34,138 nucleotides of DNA from a virus: positions 1-34,138 of the IMG/VR virus record IMGVR_UViG_3300031651_000011; one strand, written 5' to 3'. The translations under genes were made by a program, and so were the position numbers. Below, in pieces: positions 23,594-29,768 of the stretch. How positions within the stretch are numbered: the stretch's first letter is position 1; each line of letters begins with the position of its first letter. The notes beneath the pieces are model-generated. The model made no database searches, was not told the origin of the DNA, and saw only the letters and a program-made list of their open reading frames with translations.

Positions 23594-23772
23594 TCCTGTT
23601 TCTCAGCGTTAAGTTTCCCTAGCTTTCCACCAGTTCGTAGCATCTCTAAAAAGTTCGGTCTGGTTGGCTTGGCTTTGTTCCCCTCAATACCCTCATTCCC
23701 CCTGGCAGCATCGAGCACCATCTGGTCAAGGTCTTTTACAGTAAATTCAAAGTCAATCTCATCTTTACTCAT
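23590..23772 (-). CDS. Small phage protein downstream of the portal
   Basis: This 60-residue hydrophilic protein has an acidic N-terminal half (MSKDEIDFEFTVKDLDQMVL) and a basic C-terminal half (KPTRPNFLEMLRTGGKLGKL). Its start overlaps the end of the portal gene by eight bases. The function is unknown. Its position between portal and polyvalent protein suggests a minor structural or chaperone role. Confidence 0.65.
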   Translation of the reverse strand: MSKDEIDFEFTVKDLDQMVLDAARGNEGIEGNKAKPTRPNFLEMLRTGGKLGKLNAEKQE

Positions 23773-25534
23773 ATTCAGCCTCCTCGTTAGCTTCTTCTGG
23801 CCCTGTAGCCCTACTTAGCATTGATGGTCTTTCTGCGATTTTGCCTGTGCTAGCAGCTTGAGCACCGCCACCGCCTTCATTGGTCAACGGGAGCTGGGGC
23901 TTACTTTGAGCCTCAGCTTGAACTTCGGGGAAACGATTAGCTTCCAACTGGCTCAACTGCCCCATAGCGTTCCGTTGCCTGATGATAGTCCTTAATCTCT
24001 GTGCCAGCAGGTAAGCCTCAATCTTGTTTTGAATACTCGGCTTTTCCCCCTGCTTTACAGGTTCGAGTAATTTCCTTGCTGTGTCATAAAGGAACACTAC
24101 CTCGTCCACTCTCTTAGCTAGTTCGTATGTAAACTTCAACTCTTCGCCATCAGGGTCTTTATCATGTAAATACTCCCGTCTTATAGTGTCTCTACTGTAG
24201 AAGGCGATTGCATCCTTGGCGATGGAGAAGTTAGCTACCTTCTCCTCAGCCGATTCAGTGAAAAACCGATACTCAATCGTGTAGTCACCTTCCAGGTCCC
24301 CGGGGTTATACTCGTTCTCGCTGCCCTTCTGCCCTACGATTATGGGCTGGCCTAGCTGTATGACTTGGTTAATGAGCATCCGGCTAAGAGCTTGGTAAAA
24401 TACTGCCTTCGTATTCACTCGGGGTAGGAATATGTCGTTTCGTGAACCCAAGAGCTTAGCCATTGCCAGCGATGAAAGTGGGAATTGTAATGTGCCGTAG
24501 TCAATCGCTGCTAGGCTTCCACGCTGTAAATCGGACTCCAGGATGGAGTAAAACAAGGTCGTAGCTCTCTTTATGTCGCTAATCGGCATTGCCTTGAAGC
24601 CTCCACCCTTCTCTACGTCAAGAACAACCCTTTGCTTGTAAGGTGATTCCTTTGGCTTCTTGGGCTTGGAAGCCTCAAGTTGCAGGGCAGCAAATAGCGA
24701 ATTGACATTGATTGTCTGCAAGATAGTTGCGGTCTTGTTCTTTTCCGTCCATAGCTCACGATTACCCCAGAGTATGCTTTCGCCCTTGTGCTCTACTGCA
24801 TCTTTGCTGTAGAACATGGAGCCAGCGTGGACGATTGAATAGACAAAAGGTGGGTATTTATAGGTGTTAGGTTGCCTTCGGGCTATCTGCTTTTCTATGA
24901 ATACGATATTCTCTTCGGAGTTCCACAGGTCAACGACCTCATTCTCACTTCCCGATATAGTAGGCAGTGTGTCGCCAGGCTTGCTATATTCCCGCTCCAG
25001 TTCCTCTTTAGTCTGAGTAAACCAAGGAGCTCCCCAAACAATTCCCTCTTCGCCCAACTCTGGGGCAAAGAATCGGGTATCTAGGGGAGTAACATCAGGG
25101 ATAAGCACTTTGTCCTCGCCTATCCTTAGACAAGGACGGGCAGCCACATGACCTCGAATCATTATCTGCTCATCTATAAAAGCTCCTAAGCCCCATATAC
25201 CCCTGTTCTCAAGCAACTCGTCTATCATGTAGTAGACATCGGAAAGGAATTGCTCAATCAAAGTTGTCTGCTTGTCTGTTAATTTATGCCCTTTAATGAC
25301 TGCCTGCATGGTCGCCCCGCCAAGTATGGATATTGCTTTCACGGCGTAGAGCAGGCAATCGTTCATCGTAACATTGGCGACATCTGGCATTTCCTCACTG
25401 GGCTTGTCCAGCCTCATCATCTTATAGGGCTTCAGGAAGTAAAGAGCCTCGTCTACGTCCTGCCGGTCATATATAGGCTTTAGTGTTCCCCGCTTATTGT
25501 CAAATGCCTTGTATTCTGTATCTTGCTCTGCCAT
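23765..25534 (-). CDS. Portal protein
   Basis: This 589-residue protein has the expected size and layout of a short-tail-phage portal. A wing region (about 50-330) includes DEQIMIRGHVAARPCLRIGE and a tyrosine-rich stretch before SIVHAGSMFYSKDAVEHK. A stem/crown region follows (about 340-520, GSLAAIDYGTLQFPLSSLAM, LYDTARKLLEPVKQGEK). A disordered, glutamine- and glutamate-rich tail ends the protein. It lies two genes downstream of the large terminase and upstream of the polyvalent protein and scaffold. Portals form the dodecameric DNA channel of the capsid vertex. Confidence 0.8.
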   Translation of the reverse strand: MAEQDTEYKAFDNKRGTLKPIYDRQDVDEALYFLKPYKMMRLDKPSEEMPDVANVTMNDCLLYAVKAISILGGATMQAVIKGHKLTDKQTTLIEQFLSDVYYMIDELLENRGIWGLGAFIDEQIMIRGHVAARPCLRIGEDKVLIPDVTPLDTRFFAPELGEEGIVWGAPWFTQTKEELEREYSKPGDTLPTISGSENEVVDLWNSEENIVFIEKQIARRQPNTYKYPPFVYSIVHAGSMFYSKDAVEHKGESILWGNRELWTEKNKTATILQTINVNSLFAALQLEASKPKKPKESPYKQRVVLDVEKGGGFKAMPISDIKRATTLFYSILESDLQRGSLAAIDYGTLQFPLSSLAMAKLLGSRNDIFLPRVNTKAVFYQALSRMLINQVIQLGQPIIVGQKGSENEYNPGDLEGDYTIEYRFFTESAEEKVANFSIAKDAIAFYSRDTIRREYLHDKDPDGEELKFTYELAKRVDEVVFLYDTARKLLEPVKQGEKPSIQNKIEAYLLAQRLRTIIRQRNAMGQLSQLEANRFPEVQAEAQSKPQLPLTNEGGGGAQAASTGKIAERPSMLSRATGPEEANEEAEYE

Positions 25535-25543
25535 AGTTACTCC

Positions 25544-25771
25544 TTAGTTGTGCCCGTTCTTGGCTTTGAGCCAAGTAAATAGCTCCGATAATACCTTCGT
25601 ATTCTCCTCCACGGCATCGTTATAGTTCGTGATAAACCCAGTGAGTCTATCTTCCATGAACATTCTGTCCTGGCGCATCTGATTAACAAGATGCCTATAT
25701 GCCAGAAACATAATGACTGTGAGAACTCCCGCCACACCCCCAATACTGCCTATGTACTCAATGATGCCCAT
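25544..25771 (-). CDS. Small membrane protein with coiled coil (possible holin-like protein)
   Basis: This 75-residue protein has one membrane helix at about residues 6-25 (SIGGVAGVLTVIMFLAYRHL) and a charged coiled-coil region after it (MRQDRMFMEDRLTGFITNYN to LKAKNG). This resembles XhlA/holin-like small proteins, although packaging-associated membrane proteins are also possible. It has an AAGGAGG site and is placed between terminase and portal. A different frame in the same place (25537-25743) lacks a ribosome site and is not called. Confidence 0.6.
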   Translation of the reverse strand: MGIIEYIGSIGGVAGVLTVIMFLAYRHLVNQMRQDRMFMEDRLTGFITNYNDAVEENTKVLSELFTWLKAKNGHN

Positions 25772-25781
25772 ATTGCCCTCC

Positions 25782-27074
25782 TTAGTATTGCCAGGCCTCC
25801 GCCTCTCCCTTATCCACTACCCTGTCTGGCTCGTCCAGGTCTGCTATGATGTAGCGTTCTGCTGCCATCAGGTGATAATGCGATTCGTTCTCTATCTCAT
25901 CGGTGGGCTGGTATCTGTCATCCAGCTTTCGGGAAAATGATTGCTTCTCGTCCAGGTAGCCCAATAGGTCTTTGAACACCATAATCCTGTTGAGCTTGTG
26001 CCAAGCGAAAACCTTAGCTATTTGAGTCTCTACCTTGCGGTTCATCTCCGGTGGTTCGCTTATCGCCCAGCCGTGAGCATCATAAGCCTGCCTGATTTCC
26101 TCTTCCTGGTGGCTTCCCCCCACTCTCTTCACCACGGTATAGCCTTCAGTGATTCTCTTAAACTCAGCTACATTTTCAGCTACTGACTTACCTGGCCCCG
26201 GGCGATATTCATGGAAAGCCCACAGAAGTCCAGTCCCCGGGTCCTCAGCGAAGAAGATTGCAGCGGGGTTGGCAGCGCCGAAGTCGTGCCCTACATAGAT
26301 TAGCCAGTTTTTAGGTATCTCGAAGCTCCCCTTTAAGCAGTGCTGGGGGTTAAACGAGGAGTAGATAAGCCCTTCGGGTTTATCGTATCTCCCGCGGTAG
26401 AGCATATTGAATTTCCATGAAGGAAGCCTTGATCGGACTCTCTCAAATTCAGTCTTCGGGAAAGCTGGGTTCATTGTGGAGTCGAATATGATTACATCGT
26501 AATCAGGATCGCCAGCTTCCCACAAGTCAAAAACCTCAGTCTTAAACCAGCCCAGACAATAAAGCGAGGTAGTGAACAGAGTCCTTCCCTGGTAAATAGA
26601 AAGACGCCTCTGCACGGCCTCCCAAGTATCCCGCCTGAACTGTTTTTGCCCTGGTTCATCAAGCCAGGCTCCCTTAGCCGTGGCAGACTCCAGAGACTCA
26701 GGGTTTGTTGCACTGCCGAATATCACCCTGGTCTTGCCGTCATGGAAGGTGAAAGCCTTTTTATAATCCGAGTAAGTACCCAGGTGGAGCAGGTCAACAA
26801 ATAGAGTCAGGAACTCAGGCAGCATCTTCAGCTCTAGCAGAGGGAAGGTAGAAGTTACGGCTAGATAGTCCCCAGACCCGCAGTTCTTGATTTCCCGATA
26901 CAGCCAGTCTGGTCCAAAAACAGTCTTACCCCCCTGTGTGCCAGCCTGCATAGCGATGAACCTTTTAATGCTCTGCCATGTCTTAGACTGCCCAGGGTGG
27001 AAGTTCAGATGTATATCGTTGCCTATGATTTCCCGGTAGACGGGTCTATCTTCCTGGGCTACTGCCTGAGCCAT
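25782..27074 (-). CDS. terL: Terminase large subunit
   Basis: This 430-residue DNA-packaging motor has a Walker A G45-T-Q-G-G-K-T51, Walker B/catalytic Glu in ATAKGAWLDEPGQKQFRRD (D139-E140), and a nuclease domain starting with the RNase-H-like D264 in YVGHDFGAANPAAIFF. It uses ATP to push DNA into the prohead and cuts the concatemer. The start overlaps the small subunit by 29 bases and is preceded by GAGGAG. The length is on the short side for the family, but all key motifs are present. Confidence 0.9.
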   Translation of the reverse strand: MAQAVAQEDRPVYREIIGNDIHLNFHPGQSKTWQSIKRFIAMQAGTQGGKTVFGPDWLYREIKNCGSGDYLAVTSTFPLLELKMLPEFLTLFVDLLHLGTYSDYKKAFTFHDGKTRVIFGSATNPESLESATAKGAWLDEPGQKQFRRDTWEAVQRRLSIYQGRTLFTTSLYCLGWFKTEVFDLWEAGDPDYDVIIFDSTMNPAFPKTEFERVRSRLPSWKFNMLYRGRYDKPEGLIYSSFNPQHCLKGSFEIPKNWLIYVGHDFGAANPAAIFFAEDPGTGLLWAFHEYRPGPGKSVAENVAEFKRITEGYTVVKRVGGSHQEEEIRQAYDAHGWAISEPPEMNRKVETQIAKVFAWHKLNRIMVFKDLLGYLDEKQSFSRKLDDRYQPTDEIENESHYHLMAAERYIIADLDEPDRVVDKGEAEAWQY

Positions 27075-27411
27075 TATTCTCCTCTGTTACATGAGCCACT
27101 ATCTTTTCGACTACGATTGGCATGTTCGGGTCTCCACCTATAGGCTGAGTAACCTTGCCCTCTGTGCGCTCAAATAGTAAGCTAAGGTCGCCTGAGTTCT
27201 TCAGTGCTCGTTTTGCTAGATTCTTAGCCAGGTAATAAGCTAAGGATTTGTCTTCTGCTAGTAGCTCCCTCAGAGCCTCGCTGACATACTTTATGTTAGG
27301 TGGTCTCCCCTTCGGGTTGCCCGATTGCCCTGGCTTAAAACCATGCTCCTTGATGTTTGCCAGGGAGTTCGGATGCTTGCCCTTAGCATATTTAGATTTC
27401 CGTTTCGCCAT
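27046..27411 (-). CDS. Terminase small subunit-like protein (DUF5681-like)
   Basis: This 121-residue protein contains GFKPGQSGNPKGRPPNIKYV near residues 24-43, a signature of DUF5681 proteins that often precede the large terminase and are regarded as small-subunit candidates. Helices around 44-85 (EALRELLAEDKSLAYYLAKN) could form the DNA-recognition part. The final 30 residues overlap the large subunit gene. The start at 27411 has a GAGG site and lies inside a 25-codon frame. Confidence 0.75.
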   Translation of the reverse strand: MAKRKSKYAKGKHPNSLANIKEHGFKPGQSGNPKGRPPNIKYVSEALRELLAEDKSLAYYLAKNLAKRALKNSGDLSLLFERTEGKVTQPIGGDPNMPIVVEKIVAHVTEENNGSGSSPGR

Positions 27412-27469
27412 CTTGTTCCTCTAAAGTCGTCGAGTCCTCAGTCCATGTAAAGTTATCGTCAAATTCCAT
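27392..27469 (-). CDS. Possible 25-codon acidic leader peptide
   Basis: An ATG at 27469 with a GAGGT site gives MEFDDNFTWTEDSTTLEEQD and five more residues, ending inside the terminase small-subunit gene. It may be a real small peptide or a translational-coupling element that opens the downstream start. The very short length leaves this uncertain. Confidence 0.3.
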   Translation of the reverse strand: MEFDDNFTWTEDSTTLEEQDGETEI

Positions 27470-27651
27470 CTTTTACCTCAGGACACTCAGCATGAACACG
27501 CCGAATGTCCAAGATTCTGTCGCCGGCCACGACAATAGGCTTCTGCTCTATGTAATACGGAGACTGAGCCTTAATCGGTTGTCCACATTTAGAACACTTG
27601 AATTCGTAATTGCTTCGATATATTCTAGGTTCGTCTTTTAGGCTCCTTCAT
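27459..27651 (-). pseudogene. Small zinc-ribbon gene with an apparent frameshift
   Basis: The ATG at 27651 overlaps the upstream stop as ATGA and has AGGAG at good spacing. Its frame stops after eight codons. Skipping one A in the AAAA run near codon 5-6 joins it to an open frame of about 55 codons reading SNYEFKCSKCGQPIKAQSPY, continuing through ILDIRRVHAECPEVKDGI with further Cys and His ligands. That frame has no other standard start. The CxxC...C pattern predicts a zinc ribbon. Either a one-base insertion killed or corrupted the gene, or the frame is reached by programmed slippage. Confidence 0.6.
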
Positions 27652-27911
27652 ATTACCGCTCCTATTATCCAAGCTATCATGCCTGTTACCAAGATAATGA
27701 AAGATGCAAATCCAGGGACTCGCCCTATGTTGTAGTAGTGATGTTCCTTCCTCAGAGACTTCAATAAGTTCTCATCGTCATTTCCTCCATCCCAAGGCTC
27801 ATACCTAGCCTTCCGTATGCAAAAGCCATCACTAAACCCCTCAATTAGAGCGTGCCACTCCTGGTGAGTATCCAGGAAGGTAGAAGGCTTAATGCCTTTC
27901 AGGAAGCCCAT
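27648..27911 (-). CDS. Small protein with C-terminal membrane segment
   Basis: This 87-residue protein's hydrophilic N-terminal two-thirds has many aromatic and acidic residues (DTHQEWHALIEGFSDGFCIR, EHHYYNIGRVP). A membrane helix lies at about residues 68-87 (FASFIILVTGMIAWIIGAVI). It overlaps the holin-like gene by one base, suggesting a lysis- or membrane-related pair. No family was recognised. Confidence 0.6.
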   Translation of the reverse strand: MGFLKGIKPSTFLDTHQEWHALIEGFSDGFCIRKARYEPWDGGNDDENLLKSLRKEHHYYNIGRVPGFASFIILVTGMIAWIIGAVI

Positions 27912-28114
27912 TAGTCTTGCTCCTTCTTCTCCTTGATGTGCTGGACCGTCCTGTCACCAAACCACCACAGGATGCAGGTAGCAGCCAGGCCCAGGAACCA
28001 TTGAGGAGCAGCAATTCCCTCAACCACAACCTGGGCAATTACGGCAGCAAAGATTATTGTAACTGCCGGTCTGACTATTGCTCGGAATATCTCTACTATT
28101 GGGTTTGTGTTCAT
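27911..28114 (-). CDS. Holin-like protein (3TM-holin type)
   Basis: The product has 67 residues. FRAIVRPAVTIIFAAVIAQV and PQWFLGLAATCILWWFGDRT match the layout of the three-segment phage holin family (PF11351-like): an R-A-x-x-R-P entry to the first helix and an F-W-F-G-D/E-R end. The ATG at 28114 has GAGGG at five bases; the GTG at 28120 directly abuts it and is not used. It sits near the beginning of the late operon. It would form the membrane lesion of lysis, but no endolysin was identified nearby. Confidence 0.65.
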   Translation of the reverse strand: MNTNPIVEIFRAIVRPAVTIIFAAVIAQVVVEGIAAPQWFLGLAATCILWWFGDRTVQHIKEKKEQD

Positions 28115-28126
28115 GTACACCCTCTA

Positions 28127-28234
28127 TTATCTACGCCTGCTTCGGCTTGACCTGTGATGGCGAATATGACGATAGGTATGCCGTTCTATACTACGCCATG
28201 CGTCGATGATGAAACATAATGGTGGGCTGCTCAT
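28127..28234 (-). CDS. 35-residue basic peptide, first gene after the late terminator
   Basis: The ATG at 28234 has a strong GGAGGT site, placed about 15 bases after the terminator T-run. The product (MSSPPLCFIIDAWRSIERHT, then a His/Arg/Ser-rich tail) has no recognised family. The good ribosome site and tight spacing to the holin-like gene (13 bases) support translation. Its place suggests that it opens the late operon. Confidence 0.55.
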   Translation of the reverse strand: MSSPPLCFIIDAWRSIERHTYRHIRHHRSSRSRRR

Positions 28235-28252
28235 GTTTACCTCCCTAAATGC

Positions 28253-28273
28253 AAAAACCACCCGAAAGGGCGG
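28253..28273 (-). terminator. Rho-independent terminator between tRNA and late genes
   Basis: On the minus strand, CCGCCC-TTTC-GGGTGG forms a 6-bp stem with one G-U pair, followed by five T. It is 15 bases after the tRNA 3' end and just before the ribosome site of the first late gene. Late transcription from the upstream promoter would therefore need readthrough or antitermination. Confidence 0.8.
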
Positions 28274-28287
28274 CTCATTTAATTGCT

Positions 28288-28363
28288 TGGTGGCGGGCCT
28301 GGGAGTCGAACCCAGTCCTCAAGTTAATGGGACTTGCGACTTAACCGCTTTGTCCTGCCCGCT
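28288..28363 (-). tRNA. Atypical tRNA, CAT anticodon (Met-like), CCA encoded
   Basis: It is exactly 76 nt with CCA encoded. The acceptor pairs GCGGGC with GCCCGC but has A1-C72 unpaired. The D arm is GAC/GTC with A14, G18-G19 and A21. The anticodon stem is CAAGT/ACTTG (perfect), with loop CCCATTA. The T arm is CTGGG-TTCGACT-CCCAG (perfect). Departures from the norm are A8 for U8, C33 for U33, T37 and a short variable loop. The anticodon would read CAU. A1-C72 and A11-T24 recall initiator tRNAs, but the three G-C pairs of an initiator anticodon stem are missing. It could be functional, degenerate or a structural mimic. Confidence 0.7.
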
Positions 28364-28383
28364 ACAGAGTAATAATTTTGCAG

Positions 28384-28486
28384 CGATTTACCAAACCGAT
28401 TTACAGATTCCCGACACGGCGATTTTGGTAATAATATTACCACGATTTCGACACGATTTTGTGACGAAAATGTGACGATTTTGGCT
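28384..28486. repeat. CGATTT repeat array with 11-bp phasing
   Basis: CGATTT-type units begin at 28384, 28397, 28420, 28443, 28454, 28465 (as CGAAAA) and 28476. The last four are exact 11-mers in tandem of consensus ACGATTTTGTG, and the earlier gaps are 23, 23 and 13 bases. A perfect 15-bp palindrome GGTAATAATATTACC lies at 28427-28441 between units. The regular spacing puts the sites on one DNA face, as for an iteron or operator array. Confidence 0.75.
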
Positions 28487-28500
28487 CTAAAATGACTTGA

Positions 28501-28554
28501 GGGCATACTAAATGCCCACTTTGTCAAGATACCATTAAGTATAAAGTTTGTCAA
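28501..28554 (-). promoter_or_regulatory. Late-type promoter with downstream palindrome
   Basis: TTGACA (28549-28554) is followed after 17 bases by TATCTT (28526-28531). A second TTGACA at 28522-28527 overlaps the -10. Immediately downstream lies the perfect 6-bp inverted repeat GGGCAT-5 nt-ATGCCC (28501-28517), where a repressor or activator could bind. The promoter points to the repeat array, the tRNA and the late genes. Confidence 0.6.
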
Positions 28555-29035
28555 GTTTTTGCGAAAACTGTTGTTTTTCGCCAGTTTTTGACGCATCCCA
28601 AACCTCTCTCTTCCACCGGCTAAAGTCTATCCGCTTCCGTTTCTTTCCCTTGAGATACATCAGGATCGCCCGGGCTCCATCGCTCAGGTTACTAAGAGTC
28701 CTGCCATCCTCGACCTGGGTGATGAGGAGCTCCCCCTTGTTGTCCACAGTTTCGAGCCTAGCCTCTATCTCGGCAATCGCTATGCCCGCTTTGACAAAGT
28801 AAGCCTCTGAGTGAAGCTGTTTTGATTCGCCTGATTCCTCATGCCTTGTCACCCAATCCCCAGCCCTGAATATATCGGCGTGGTCTAGAATCCAGAGGAT
28901 TTGTCGCGGGCACCAGCGTATCTCCCCGTAGTGATACCATTCTTTTTCCGCTTTTTTCCCATTTTCAGTATACGAATACCATTTGCCAGGGCAGCCCTTC
29001 CAGCGTTTACACTTTCGGCAGTCAAGCTCAGCCAC
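28535..29035 (-). CDS. Cysteine-rich protein, candidate late regulator (Q-like position)
   Basis: This 166-residue protein's N-terminus has a C6-x-x-C9-x5-C15 cluster and a further Cys near 42 (EIRWCPRQILWILDHADIFR), suggesting a zinc-binding fold. The middle is acidic and helical; the C-terminus is basic (YLKGKKRKRIDFSRWKREVW). It starts with GTG at 29035, preceded by AGGGAG, overlapping the preceding gene. It lies immediately upstream of a promoter, a tRNA and a terminator preceding the late operon, the position of Q-type antiterminators. There is no recognised sequence match to Q; the role is inferred. Confidence 0.6.
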   Translation of the reverse strand: MAELDCRKCKRWKGCPGKWYSYTENGKKAEKEWYHYGEIRWCPRQILWILDHADIFRAGDWVTRHEESGESKQLHSEAYFVKAGIAIAEIEARLETVDNKGELLITQVEDGRTLSNLSDGARAILMYLKGKKRKRIDFSRWKREVWDASKTGEKQQFSQKLDKLYT

Positions 29036-29222
29036 GCCCCATTCTCCCTTGAGGCTTCTGGCGCATGAGCTTATCTATCTCTTCGAGGCTTTCGAGCTTC
29101 CCCTGGACTTCAATAGCCTGCTTCTTGCTCCCCGGTGGTTTGAAGAAGATGCCGAGCTCCTTTCTGCAATAACGAGCCAGGTTCCTCTTGCTCTGTATTG
29201 ATAGGCCTTCCCAGAGTGCCAT
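29028..29222 (-). CDS. Small helical phage protein
   Basis: This 64-residue protein begins with MALWEGLSIQSKRNLARYCR, a helix with a DNA-binding look. It continues with KPPGSKKQAIEVQGKLESLE and ends in a basic tail. The ATG at 29222 has AGGAGGGGG eight bases upstream and overlaps the LuxR-type gene's stop (TGATG). It also overlaps the cysteine-rich gene by eight bases, so the three are one translational unit. The function is unknown. Confidence 0.65.
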   Translation of the reverse strand: MALWEGLSIQSKRNLARYCRKELGIFFKPPGSKKQAIEVQGKLESLEEIDKLMRQKPQGRMGRG

Positions 29223-29455
29223 CAGAACCACCCCCTCCTCAGAGCGTAGGAAGTGGCCTGAACTCTGTTACGAACTCCTAACTTCTGGTAGATATGCTGG
29301 ACATGATTTTTGACTGTCTGATGCCCTATTCCCATGTGGCAGGCGATTTCCTTGTTCTGCCAGCCCCGGCACATGTAGCGCAGAACCTCAGTTTCCCTTC
29401 TGGTGAGTGGCTTCCGTCTTATCCCCAGGATTCGCTCTAATAGCTCTTTAATCAT
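29222..29455 (-). CDS. LuxR/GerE-type HTH regulator
   Basis: This 77-residue protein is almost entirely a GerE-type HTH (residues about 16-77): LTRRETEVLRYMCRGWQNKE, IACHMGIGHQTVKNHVQHIY, QKLGVRNRVQA. It has no receiver or sensor domain. It starts seven bases after the T-run of a strong terminator with no ribosome site visible, so expression probably depends on readthrough or on unusual initiation. It leads the gene trio before the late control region and may regulate that promoter; this is inference. Confidence 0.8.
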   Translation of the reverse strand: MIKELLERILGIRRKPLTRRETEVLRYMCRGWQNKEIACHMGIGHQTVKNHVQHIYQKLGVRNRVQATSYALRRGWF

Positions 29456-29461
29456 CGTAAT

Positions 29462-29525
29462 AAAAAAAGAGGCGAACCCCCAGGTTTCCCCGGTTTCCCC
29501 GGTTTCCCCTGGTAAAGCTCGCCTC
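29462..29525 (-). terminator. Long terminator with internal 9-bp repeats
   Basis: On the minus strand, GAGGCGA pairs with TCGCCTC, followed by seven T. The loop contains an inner CCAGG/CCTGG pairing and three consecutive GGGGAAACC-type units. It lies between the early module and the LuxR-type gene. The repeats in the apical part are not needed for termination and may bind a protein or RNA. Confidence 0.8.
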
Positions 29526-29546
29526 GGTTGTTCCGTCAGCGCTTAG

Positions 29547-29735
29547 TTAGCTTTTAATCTTCTTGCTCTCGATAACCTTTTCCATCTCTACTCTACTAAT
29601 TTTACCATGTTCAACATGAGTGGTAAAAATTATCTGTCCAAACTCTATCTCTTCGGCTCGGATAATCTTGATTACTTCCCATTCCTGGGGAGTCAGCTTA
29701 CAGTCTATGAGCTCCACGCCGGCCATTGTTTTCAT
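29547..29735 (-). CDS. Small phage protein, last early gene
   Basis: This 62-residue protein (MKTMAGVELIDCKLTPQEWE, ending VIESKKIKS) is a mixed alpha/beta small protein. The ATG at 29735 has GAAGG seven bases upstream; an in-frame ATG at 29765 adds ten residues without a site. It lies 33 bases after the methyltransferase stop. No family was recognised. Confidence 0.55.
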   Translation of the reverse strand: MKTMAGVELIDCKLTPQEWEVIKIIRAEEIEFGQIIFTTHVEHGKISRVEMEKVIESKKIKS

Positions 29736-29768
29736 TGTAGCACCTTCGGCAAGTCTTTCTGTCATGGC

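Noticed and set aside
28206-28475. Plus-strand frame of 89 codons across the tRNA
   Set aside because: The GLGVEPS-type product is the familiar antisense translation of a tRNA T arm; the tRNA explains it.
28384-28486. CRISPR array interpretation of the CGATTT repeats
   Set aside because: Units are only 11 bp and directly tandem without spacers of the usual length, and no cas genes are present.
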